Positions 43,528 to 50,320 of a stretch of DNA of 50,320 nucleotides are shown here, one piece after another. The notes below the pieces were generated by a model that worked only from the letters and a program-made list of their open reading frames with translations, did no database searches and was not told the DNA's origin. The stretch is taken from contig PLJH01000070.1 in NCBI GenBank assembly GCA_003139615.1, positions 1 through 50,320 on the forward strand, given 5' to 3'. Each line of letters begins with the position of its first letter. Positions within the stretch are counted from its first letter, which is position 1. The position numbers and the translations under genes were made by a program. Origin of the DNA: Alphaproteobacteria bacterium. Lineage in GTDB: Bacteria; Pseudomonadota; Alphaproteobacteria; Micropepsales; Micropepsaceae.

Positions 43528-44084
43528 ATCCGCTCGGAGAGTTTGATCGCGAGGCGACAACCCGCTTTGATGCCTTCGCTGAGAAAGCGATAACCGGGCG
43601 CCTGTTCGGCGCCGTTCGCCAGCGCTTCGTCGCGATGCGCGATTTCCTCGGCGCGGAAACCCTCGACTGTCCGCTTCAACGCCGCATCGTTGCCCAACCG
43701 TTCGACCTGACGCGCATAGTGCTCGTCAATCACGTCTTCCACAGCCGCCGTGCAGGCCATAGCCGCCTTTTCGCCAAGAAGCGCCGTGGCGGCGCCCAGC
43801 GCAAAACCTGCGACCCGCCAGACAGGCTCAAGTGCGGTCGGCCGCACGCGACGTTCAATGACGAGCTTGTCGAAGGTTTCGAGGTGATGCTGTTCCTGCG
43901 CCGCCATCTTGCGAATTGTGGCTGCGGCTTCGCGCGAGCCGGGCCGGGCATCGAGCACGGCCAGCTGGCCTTCATAGATTCTCACCGCACCATATTCGCC
44001 GGCATGATCGACGCGGATCATGGATTCAATATCGGCATCCGCCTTCACACCGGGCGGCGCGGGACGTTTGGCACGATTTGCCAT
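43524..44084 (-). CDS. coq7: Demethoxyubiquinone hydroxylase, COQ7 type
   Basis: 186 residues from the ATG at 44084, overlapping the dsbB stop as TGATG. A di-iron four-helix bundle is evident: E30 in RVDHAGEYGAVRIY, E64xxH67 in AQEQHHLETF, then VEDVIDEHYARQ and AEEIAHRDEA as the second half-site. It hydroxylates demethoxyubiquinone in ubiquinone synthesis, so this organism should use ubiquinone with oxygen. The longer open frame to 44462 is out of register with dsbB and was not used. Confidence 0.95.
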   Translation of the reverse strand: MANRAKRPAPPGVKADADIESMIRVDHAGEYGAVRIYEGQLAVLDARPGSREAAATIRKMAAQEQHHLETFDKLVIERRVRPTALEPVWRVAGFALGAATALLGEKAAMACTAAVEDVIDEHYARQVERLGNDAALKRTVEGFRAEEIAHRDEALANGAEQAPGYRFLSEGIKAGCRLAIKLSERI

Positions 44085-44575
44085 CAGGTCGTCCTTTTCG
44101 ATCGAGCCAGCAGCACGAATGCGCCGAGCGCGACAGCGAGCGAGATCAACGCATTGTATCCTGCCAGCGAGAGACCGAAGAGCCGCCAGGCTGCGGCATC
44201 GCAGCGTACGATAGGCGCGGTCAAATCGAGAGTTCCGTGAAATTGAAAGGCCGGGCCGGTGCAGGACGTCGGTCCCGGCCACCAATGCCATTCGACGCCG
44301 GCATGGTAACCGCCGAGTACGCCGGACGTGGCGATCAGAAGCGCGGTAATTGCAGCCAGCGCTCCGCCCGCTTTGCGTCCGGCAAGACCTGCGCGGATCA
44401 GAAGTGCGCCGCCAATTCCGATAATCGCAGCGGCTATATGCGGGTAACGCTGCCACATGCACATTTCGCAGGGAGGCAAGCGATCGAGATATTGGAACCC
44501 CAGCGCGCCCAGCATGAGCGCGAGCGAAACAATCCCCAGAGACAATGCGAGTTGCACCGAGTCGGTTTTCTTCAT
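44084..44575 (-). CDS. dsbB: DsbB-family disulfide bond formation protein
   Basis: 163 residues, four membrane helices. The first redox pair is C36/C39 (PPCEMCMWQRYPH) and the second C105 and C125 in the second periplasmic loop, with the quinone-facing Trp/Arg/Tyr after the first pair. It passes electrons from DsbA to quinone, which suits its coupling to coq7 (TGATG). A short upstream frame overlaps its start by four bases. Confidence 0.93.
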   Translation of the reverse strand: MKKTDSVQLALSLGIVSLALMLGALGFQYLDRLPPCEMCMWQRYPHIAAAIIGIGGALLIRAGLAGRKAGGALAAITALLIATSGVLGGYHAGVEWHWWPGPTSCTGPAFQFHGTLDLTAPIVRCDAAAWRLFGLSLAGYNALISLAVALGAFVLLARSKRTT

Positions 44576-44832
44576 GGCACCATCGAAATGATCGGCTGCA
44601 TCAATCCCACGGATGCGCCCTGCACGGGTTTGCGCCGACAGTCAAACAAATTATCTGCTTTGCGCGAGCCCGCGAACGCGCTTAAATGCGCATCGCAGAC
44701 GACGCAATCGCCGACGATGCTGTCATCCGCAAATCGGCCCACACAGCAACCGCGCAGATATTCGCGAAATGCGCGCGCCTCAAAAGAGGCGTGCATTGCG
44801 GAAGGCGCAGGGAAATGTGGCCCGGGAACCAT
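44572..44832 (-). CDS. Possible 86-residue cysteine-containing small protein
   Basis: A frame of 86 codons whose stop overlaps the dsbB start (ATGA). It contains FREYLRGCCVGRF, DCVVCDAHL and FDCRRKPVQG, so five cysteines, two as CxxC; no membrane helix. Third-position GC is moderate, lower than in neighbouring genes. The four-base overlap with dsbB and the cysteine pairs favour a real gene, but I know no family, and the region might be just the dsbB leader. If it is not real, 44576-44891 holds no gene. Confidence 0.35.
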   Translation of the reverse strand: MVPGPHFPAPSAMHASFEARAFREYLRGCCVGRFADDSIVGDCVVCDAHLSAFAGSRKADNLFDCRRKPVQGASVGLMQPIISMVP

Positions 44833-44891
44833 GCCGTAGTATTTGTCACGCCATGCGCAGTTGGCAAGGCGCGATCATTGAAGGGAAGTCC

Positions 44892-45650
44892 ATGCGTCTA
44901 TTTGGAGCCGCCCGCACTTCGGCGAAACCGCTCTCCTCGCGTCGCGAATTGTTGCGGATTGAGGGAAGACCGGTTGCCGTTACGATCAGGCTCAATCGCC
45001 GGGCCCGGCGGCTTATCGTCAAGGTTCATCCGGCAACCGGGGAAGTGACGGTTGTGGCGCCCTCACAGCGGGCGTTCAATCATGCGCTGGATTTTGCCCG
45101 CTCGGAATCGACCTGGATTGCGCGGCGTCTTGCGGAAGTCCCCGCTCCCGTCGCATTCGGACTTGGCGCGACAATCCCGTTTCGCGGGGAAGATTATGCG
45201 GTCGAGACCGGCGAAGCCGGGCCCGCCCCCGTGTGGATCGATGATCGTGAAGGCCGCGTCATCCGCGTGAGCGGTCGCGGCGAACATGCGCCGCGACGCT
45301 TGCTCGATTTCCTCAAACGCGAAGCACGCAAAACTCTCGCGACCCGGACGCAAGAGTTGTCCCAGCATATTGGTCTTGCACCCAAGCGTATCACAGTGCG
45401 CGACACGGAAAGCCGTTGGGGGTCATGCTCGGCGGATCGCGCGCTGTCCTTTTCCTGGCGCCTTATTCTCGCGCCCGAATTCGTGCTCGACTATGTCGTG
45501 GCACATGAAGTGGCGCATATGCGGCACATGAATCATGGGTCGCGGTTCTGGAACCTCGTGCGTGAGCTGGTGGACGATGTCGATACACCTCAGGCATGGC
45601 TTTCGACACACGGCCCGCTTTTGCATCGCTACGCACCGCGAGGCGAGTGA
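44892..45650 (+). CDS. YgjP/DUF45-type zinc metallopeptidase
   Basis: 252 residues from the ATG at 44892, with AGGGA upstream. The N-terminal strand domain (about 20-90) precedes the metallopeptidase core: ITVRDTESRWGSCSADRALS, then the zinc helix VVAHEVAHMRHMNHGSRFW (HExxH plus a third His). The family is SprT/WLM-like and its targets are not known in bacteria. The longer open frame upstream was rejected because the first part is shadow of the opposite strand. Its stop is 12 bp from the PBP stop. Confidence 0.92.
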   Translation: MRLFGAARTSAKPLSSRRELLRIEGRPVAVTIRLNRRARRLIVKVHPATGEVTVVAPSQRAFNHALDFARSESTWIARRLAEVPAPVAFGLGATIPFRGEDYAVETGEAGPAPVWIDDREGRVIRVSGRGEHAPRRLLDFLKREARKTLATRTQELSQHIGLAPKRITVRDTESRWGSCSADRALSFSWRLILAPEFVLDYVVAHEVAHMRHMNHGSRFWNLVRELVDDVDTPQAWLSTHGPLLHRYAPRGE

Positions 45651-45662
45651 CGACGGCGTATT

Positions 45663-47645
45663 TCAGGTCCCTTTGAACAAGTCGTCGAGAATGCGCTGGA
45701 TCGCGTCCGGCTGTTTGGGCGGCGCATTCGGATCCGGCGGCGGTGTTGTCGTGCCGCCCGCATCGGCCGCCGGTTCGTCTGCAAGGCCCGCAAGCGGCTT
45801 CACAGGCACATTCTTTTCGGCCGCCTCCATGAACGATTTGAAGATATGGGCCGGCAGACCGCCGCCCGTCGCACGAACCATCGGCGCGTTGTTGTCGTTG
45901 CCGATCCAGACGCCGCACACCAGATCGGCCGTAAAGCCCATGAACCACGCATCGTGGAAATCCTGCGTCGTTCCGGTCTTGCCGGCGGTGGGACGTTCAT
46001 CGAGGCGCGCCGCCTTGCCGGTACCTGTTGCGACGGTTTCGACCATCAGGTGCGTCATCTGGGTATCGTTCTCGGCCGACATCACGCTGCCGACGCCGGA
46101 ACCGGTGCGGGCGTAGAGCACCTGACCGGGTTTCGTGCGTATACGGACGATTCCGTATGCGATGACACCGTTGCCGCCATTGGCAAAGGGCGCATACGCC
46201 GTGGTGAGTTCGAGCGGCGTGACGCTCGATGTGCCCAGCGCAAGCGCGGGCACGGCGTCAAGCTCCGACACGATTCCAAGCCTGTGCGCGGTTCTCGCGA
46301 CTGCGCCGGACCCAACCTCCGAGGTCAGTTGCGCAGCCACCGAATTCGAAGATTTCGCGAAGGCCCGCGTCAGGCTGATCATTCCCTCGAACCGGCCTTC
46401 GTAATCGCTGGGCTGCCAGCCGTGAATGTCTATCGGGCCGTCGTTCATTTCATCGTCGGGTTTTCGGCCGTGCTCGAAGGCGGTCAGATAGACAAACGGC
46501 TTGAAAGCCGAGCCCGGCTGGCGCAACGCGTCCGTCGCACGATTGAACGGGCTGTCGGCATAATTGCGGCCACCGACCATCGCGCGCACCGCGCCGTCCG
46601 GCGTCATCGCGACAAGAGCTGCCTCGCTTGCATGTAAGCCACGTCCCTCGCGGGCAAGCCCGGATTCGATCGCGCGCTCGGCCTTAATTTGCGTGTCGAG
46701 ATCGAAGGTCGTTTCGACGACAATGGGCTCCGTCACGTCGCCGACAAATCCGGGAATGCGCGCAATAACCCAATCCGCAAAATAGCCGGAATCGGGCGTA
46801 CTCGTGTCGCGCACGATGCGCGGACGTGTCGCCTGCGCATCTTTCCGCTGCTGCTCGGTGATGAAGCCGGCATCCTGCATCGCCTGCAGCACTGTGGATG
46901 CGCGCTCGACCGAGGCATCCGGGTCCGCGAGGGGATTGAAGCGCGCCGGCGCTTTCACGCTGCCGGCCAGCATGGCCGCTTCGGGAATCGTGATTTCGTT
47001 TGCCGATTTTCCAAAGAATCGTTCGGCCGCCGCTTCGATGCCGTACACGCCGGCGCCGAAATAGACACGATTGAGATAGAGCGCGAGGATCTGGTCCTTC
47101 GTGTAACGCGACTCCAGATAAAGCGCGAGAAGCGCTTCCTGGCCCTTGCGATCGAAGGTGCGCTTGGGTTCCAGGAAGAGATTCTTGGCCAGCTGCTGGG
47201 TGAGGGTCGAGCCACCCTGCACGACATGACCGGCTGAGATGTTTTCCGCTGCCGCGCGCACCATGCCGATCGGATCCAGCCCAAAATGTTCCCGGAAGCG
47301 GCGATCCTCGATGGCGATGAACGCATTGGGGATATAAGACGGAAGTTGCGAAAGCTGCACCATCGCCCCTTGAGTCAACCCGCGCCGGGCAATCAGCCGG
47401 CCTTTGTCGTCAAGAATGGTGATATCGCGGGAGGGGCCCTTGGTGAGCAGGCCCGTCGTGTCGGGCAGCTCCGAAATCCAGTGAAAGCACAACACTGAAC
47501 CCAGAATGATGCCCCAGATACCCAGCATGGCGACCGCGTAGGGCCAGGTGCGCTTGGGTTTTGGCTTGCGCGCAGTCGGCGTACCCGCGCCGGCGGCTCC
47601 GACGCGCGAGCGTGTCTGCGGCGTGGTTTTGCGTTTTTCGGCCAT
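45663..47645 (-). CDS. Penicillin-binding protein 1A-type bifunctional peptidoglycan synthase
   Basis: 660 residues. A basic, disordered cytoplasmic N-terminus (1-33) and one membrane helix (35-56) lead into the GT51 domain: catalytic E113 in [13 protein letters not shown], then [13 protein letters not shown]. The transpeptidase domain has the SxxK serine in PGSAFKP, SSN in AKSSNS and KTG in [16 protein letters not shown]. It polymerises and cross-links peptidoglycan. The Pro-rich tail is short, and no OB or FN3 domain is obvious, which is compact for PBP1A. Transcribed alone; 125 bp separates it from the divergent glycosyltransferase. Confidence 0.94.
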   Translation of the reverse strand: MAEKRKTTPQTRSRVGAAGAGTPTARKPKPKRTWPYAVAMLGIWGIILGSVLCFHWISELPDTTGLLTKGPSRDITILDDKGRLIARRGLTQGAMVQLSQLPSYIPNAFIAIEDRRFREHFGLDPIGMVRAAAENISAGHVVQGGSTLTQQLAKNLFLEPKRTFDRKGQEALLALYLESRYTKDQILALYLNRVYFGAGVYGIEAAAERFFGKSANEITIPEAAMLAGSVKAPARFNPLADPDASVERASTVLQAMQDAGFITEQQRKDAQATRPRIVRDTSTPDSGYFADWVIARIPGFVGDVTEPIVVETTFDLDTQIKAERAIESGLAREGRGLHASEAALVAMTPDGAVRAMVGGRNYADSPFNRATDALRQPGSAFKPFVYLTAFEHGRKPDDEMNDGPIDIHGWQPSDYEGRFEGMISLTRAFAKSSNSVAAQLTSEVGSGAVARTAHRLGIVSELDAVPALALGTSSVTPLELTTAYAPFANGGNGVIAYGIVRIRTKPGQVLYARTGSGVGSVMSAENDTQMTHLMVETVATGTGKAARLDERPTAGKTGTTQDFHDAWFMGFTADLVCGVWIGNDNNAPMVRATGGGLPAHIFKSFMEAAEKNVPVKPLAGLADEPAADAGGTTTPPPDPNAPPKQPDAIQRILDDLFKGT

Positions 47646-47770
47646 GCGACCAGCCCTGATTCCGGCCCCCCGGATGGCGGTTCTAGGCGCGAAGTCTTAA
47701 CGGCTGTTAAACATCGCGAAGCAGGCCAGCCGCAGGCTATTGTCAGAGAGACCAGTGAGATTCGACCGCT

Positions 47771-49258
47771 ATGAGCAGCGCACCCTTGCGAAAATCGATG
47801 ACGTTCTGGGAGCGCTTCTCGGAGCCCCAGAGCGTCATCTCATTTCTGTTTCTGTACTGTGCGCTGCAGTTTCTTGTCCGTGCGGTGATCACGCCCGACT
47901 TCACGCTGGACGAATCCCAACAGCTGCTGTTCAGCCAATCTCTCCAATGGAGCTACCGTCCGGGCGAAGCGCCGTTGATCAGCTGGCTCGGCTGGGCCTC
48001 TTTCGCAGCAACAGGCGGCAGCCGAACGGCCTTTCTCCTGTTCAAATACGTGGTGATGGCCTTGGGTCTCCTGGCCTATTTCGGCGCCGCGCGCCTCGTC
48101 ATCCGCGACACGCTTTACGCCGCGCTCGCGACATTCGTGCTGCCGGCGACGATTTCGATGGGCTATCTTCCGGTCGTCGACAAACCGCAGATCGTCCTGC
48201 TGGCGACGATGGTCGCGGCGTATATGTGGGCCGATGCGCGCGTGCTGACGCGCGGGACCTGGCTCGACCACCTCATACTCGGCGTCGCCTCAGGCTTCGG
48301 AATTCTGTCGGGATATATTTTTCTCGTAGCACCCGTGGGGCTCGGGATCGGCGCGGTGCTGACGCCTTATTTGCGCGCGCGTCTCAAGCCGTTGCCCTTG
48401 CTGCTGGCCGCCCTCGTTGCGATCGCCATTGTCGCACCTTACGCGATGCAGACCGGCGGTACCGGTATGGCTCACAGTTCGACGGGATCGATTCGCGCCA
48501 TTGGCATTCTCGCTCTCGCAATGGTGACTTTCGTTCTTCCTGCTGCTTTGGCGTTTCCCCTGCTCTATTGGCGCGCCTGCATACCGATGGGAGGCGCTCA
48601 GGTCGATACCGAAGACCGCGCATGGTTGAGAATCTATGGAATCGCGCTGATTGCGGGCGCGCTCATCGTCCTGGTCATGGCTTTCTTCGCGGACGCTGAG
48701 TCTTTCGTGAAGGGCGGTCCATATGCCGCGCTGTTGCTGCTGCCGATCTACTTCTTTCTGCGTGTGAAGATTGCGGGCACGACAGGCCGTGCGAACAAAA
48801 TATTCATCGCATTCGTCGGCGTCTTTGCGCTTGCCGTCATCGGCACGCGCGTTGCGATCTACGAAACGCATGCCGACAATTGCAGGAACTGTCGCGAATA
48901 TTGGCCCATGCCGACTTATGCGGACGGGCTTCGTCAGGCGGGCTTCCAACAAGGCACGATCCTGGGCGCGTCAAACGATCTTGCGGGCAATCTGCGTTAC
49001 CGTTTTCCGCAATCGCGCGTGGTGACGCCTTTCGATCCGCCAAGTGTGTTCGGACCCAATCCCGGCGGCCAATGTCTTGTGGTCTGGGACGGCGAAGGCG
49101 ATACGCCGAAAGCAGCGCTCGGGTATCTGAGCAACGTGCTCCACGCCAAAGTGACAGCTGCGTCGATGCGTGGTGACATCACGGCGAAACTTCTTACGTC
49201 GAAAAAGAGGTTCGCCACGGTGAGTTATATTTTGCTGCCGCCGGGCTCCTGCCACTGA
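47771..49258 (+). CDS. Multi-pass membrane glycosyltransferase (GT39/GT83-like)
   Basis: 495 residues with about nine to eleven membrane helices. The first loop holds DFTLDESQQLLFSQSLQW, the acidic pair of the ArnT/PMT superfamily, and GEAPLISWLGWASFAATGG, where such enzymes bind the polyprenyl-phosphate sugar. A soluble C-terminal domain (about 375-495) follows the last helix. Such proteins glycosylate lipid A, glycolipids or proteins on the periplasmic side. The acceptor is unknown. Its stop is 18 bp from the hslU stop. Confidence 0.88.
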   Translation: MSSAPLRKSMTFWERFSEPQSVISFLFLYCALQFLVRAVITPDFTLDESQQLLFSQSLQWSYRPGEAPLISWLGWASFAATGGSRTAFLLFKYVVMALGLLAYFGAARLVIRDTLYAALATFVLPATISMGYLPVVDKPQIVLLATMVAAYMWADARVLTRGTWLDHLILGVASGFGILSGYIFLVAPVGLGIGAVLTPYLRARLKPLPLLLAALVAIAIVAPYAMQTGGTGMAHSSTGSIRAIGILALAMVTFVLPAALAFPLLYWRACIPMGGAQVDTEDRAWLRIYGIALIAGALIVLVMAFFADAESFVKGGPYAALLLLPIYFFLRVKIAGTTGRANKIFIAFVGVFALAVIGTRVAIYETHADNCRNCREYWPMPTYADGLRQAGFQQGTILGASNDLAGNLRYRFPQSRVVTPFDPPSVFGPNPGGQCLVVWDGEGDTPKAALGYLSNVLHAKVTAASMRGDITAKLLTSKKRFATVSYILLPPGSCH

Positions 49259-49276
49259 ATGCGGCGGACTGGCTAC

Positions 49277-50320
49277 TCATAGAATATATCGCGACAGATC
49301 CTGATCTTTCGCGAGGTCCTCGACCCGGCTGCGGACATATTGGCTGTCGATGGTGACTTTCTCGCCCGTGCGCTCGGTCGCGCTGAAGCTGATATCGTCG
49401 AGCACACGCTCCATCACCGTTTGCAGCCGTCGCGCACCAATATTCTCGACGCTCGCATTGACCTGGGCTGCGATATCCGCGATCGCGCCGATCCCGTCAT
49501 CGGTGAAATCGAGATTCACGCCCTCAGTGTCGAGCAACGCACGATATTGCTTGATCAGGCTTGCTTCAGGTTCGGTCAGGATGCGCTGGAAGTCGTCGCG
49601 ACTGAGCGCCTTGAGCTCCACGCGGATGGGCAGCCGGCCCTGCAATTCCGGCAACAGGTCCGACGGCTTCGCGGCATGGAATGCACCGGACGCGATGAAC
49701 AGAATGTGATCGGTCTTCACGCTGCCATGCTTGGTGGCGACGGTCGTGCCTTCGATCAAGGGCAAGAGATCGCGCTGCACACCTTCGCGGCTCACATCGC
49801 CGCCTCCGCGAAACTCGCTGCGGGCGCAGATCTTGTCGATCTCGTCGATAAACACAATGCCGTTCTGTTCGACGACGTCGATCGCATCGCGCAGGATCTG
49901 GTCGTTGTCGAGGAGCTTGTCGGCTTCGTCGGCGATCAGGGGATCATGCGCAGCGGCGACCGTCAGCCGCCGCGTCTTGGCCTTTTGGCCGAACGCTTTG
50001 CCCAGCATGTCTCCGATATTGACCATACCGATCTGTGCACCCGGCATGCCCGGAATTTCGAACAAAGGCTGCCCGCCGCCCACGTCGCGCATTTCGAGTT
50101 CGATTTCTTTTTCGTTCAGCTCGCCATCGCGCAACCTTTTGCGGAAGGTCTCGCGCGTCGACGGACTCGAATTGGCGCCGACCAGCGCGTCGAGCACGCG
50201 CTCTTCGGCACGGGCCTCGGCCTGCGCTTCGACGTCGCGCCTGCGGCGCTCGCGCACTTGCCCAATACTGACTTCCACGAGATCGCGCACGATCTGCTCG
50301 ACGTCGCGGCCGACATAGCC
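49277..50320 (-). CDS. hslU: ATP-dependent protease ATPase subunit HslU (3' part)
   Basis: The gene runs off the right edge, so about 347 C-terminal residues are seen and roughly the first 85, including Walker A, are missing. The edge reads [16 protein letters not shown], a HslU landmark. Walker B is [12 protein letters not shown], followed by the sensor and arginine-finger regions ([15 protein letters not shown]) and the C-terminal DLSRYIL that docks in HslV. hslV is expected further right. The I-domain between [18 protein letters not shown] and [10 protein letters not shown] is present. Confidence 0.97.
   Translation of the reverse strand, partial: GYVGRDVEQIVRDLVEVSIGQVRERRRRDVEAQAEARAEERVLDALVGANSSPSTRETFRKRLRDGELNEKEIELEMRDVGGGQPLFEIPGMPGAQIGMVNIGDMLGKAFGQKAKTRRLTVAAAHDPLIADEADKLLDNDQILRDAIDVVEQNGIVFIDEIDKICARSEFRGGGDVSREGVQRDLLPLIEGTTVATKHGSVKTDHILFIASGAFHAAKPSDLLPELQGRLPIRVELKALSRDDFQRILTEPEASLIKQYRALLDTEGVNLDFTDDGIGAIADIAAQVNASVENIGARRLQTVMERVLDDISFSATERTGEKVTIDSQYVRSRVEDLAKDQDLSRYIL

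Noticed and set aside
1-50320. CRISPR arrays, insertion sequences, prophage genes, rRNA or tRNA genes
   Set aside because: No regularly spaced direct repeats, transposase or integrase motifs, phage structural genes or cloverleaf-like sequences were seen in the gaps.

Overview
The window is about 50 kb of GC-rich (roughly 60%+), gene-dense chromosome from an alphaproteobacterium. The strongest pointers are the order DUF3576 lipoprotein-leuS-lptE-holA, a hemC-hemD-mitofilin-like-HemY operon divergent from tsaD, lnt followed by a small XRE regulator, a short alphaproteobacterial-type COQ7 hydroxylase, and three enzymes of the ethylmalonyl-CoA pathway. The genus cannot be fixed from this sequence. 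I see no rRNA, tRNA, insertion sequence, prophage or CRISPR array; almost everything reads as core chromosome.

Layout. 1-5.3 kb: a TPR/glycosyltransferase-like protein facing the conserved trio ATP-grasp / alpha-E / transglutaminase, a predicted peptide-ligation module. 5.5-11.1 kb (minus strand): hemC, hemD, a mitofilin (Mic60)-like protein, a HemY-like protein with a C-terminal zinc ribbon, and an alpha/beta hydrolase, closed by a good intrinsic terminator. 11.1-15.3 kb: tsaD, a 42-residue membrane peptide, xthA, a CHAD protein and hisF. 15.3-23.2 kb (minus): an S9 peptidase, an SDR, holA, lptE, leuS and a DUF3576 lipoprotein. 23.3-31.1 kb: a ThiE-like protein, a YggS-family PLP protein, a repeat protein, ribA, an orphan OmpR-type regulator, a secreted GIN-domain protein, lnt, an XRE regulator and hisE.

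31.2-37.0 kb is the metabolic centrepiece. A methylsuccinyl-CoA dehydrogenase (mcd), a MAPEG membrane protein, crotonyl-CoA carboxylase/reductase (ccr) and ethylmalonyl-CoA mutase (ecm) sit together. ccr and ecm diverge from an intergenic region with two TTGC-N6-GCAA palindromes. These enzymes belong to the ethylmalonyl-CoA route for acetyl-CoA assimilation and C4/C5 acyl-CoA chemistry.

37.0-42.3 kb is the least familiar part. It holds a secreted NTF2-like protein, an overlapping two-gene module (four-helix membrane protein plus an exported von Willebrand A-like protein), a frameshifted small secreted protein, gluQ, an esterase, and a remnant that looks like a TIGR03803 repeat joined to the tail of a receiver domain. 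42.3-50.3 kb returns to housekeeping: an HNH nuclease, a GNAT, coq7, dsbB, a YgjP-like metallopeptidase, a PBP1A-type peptidoglycan synthase, a GT39/GT83-like membrane glycosyltransferase and the 3' part of hslU, which runs off the right edge.

Nearly every convergent gene pair here ends with stop codons abutting or overlapping. The best candidates for undescribed biology are the membrane/VWA pair (37614-39547), the repeat protein at 24661-25515, the 42-residue peptide at 12199-12327 and the candidate operators between ccr and ecm.
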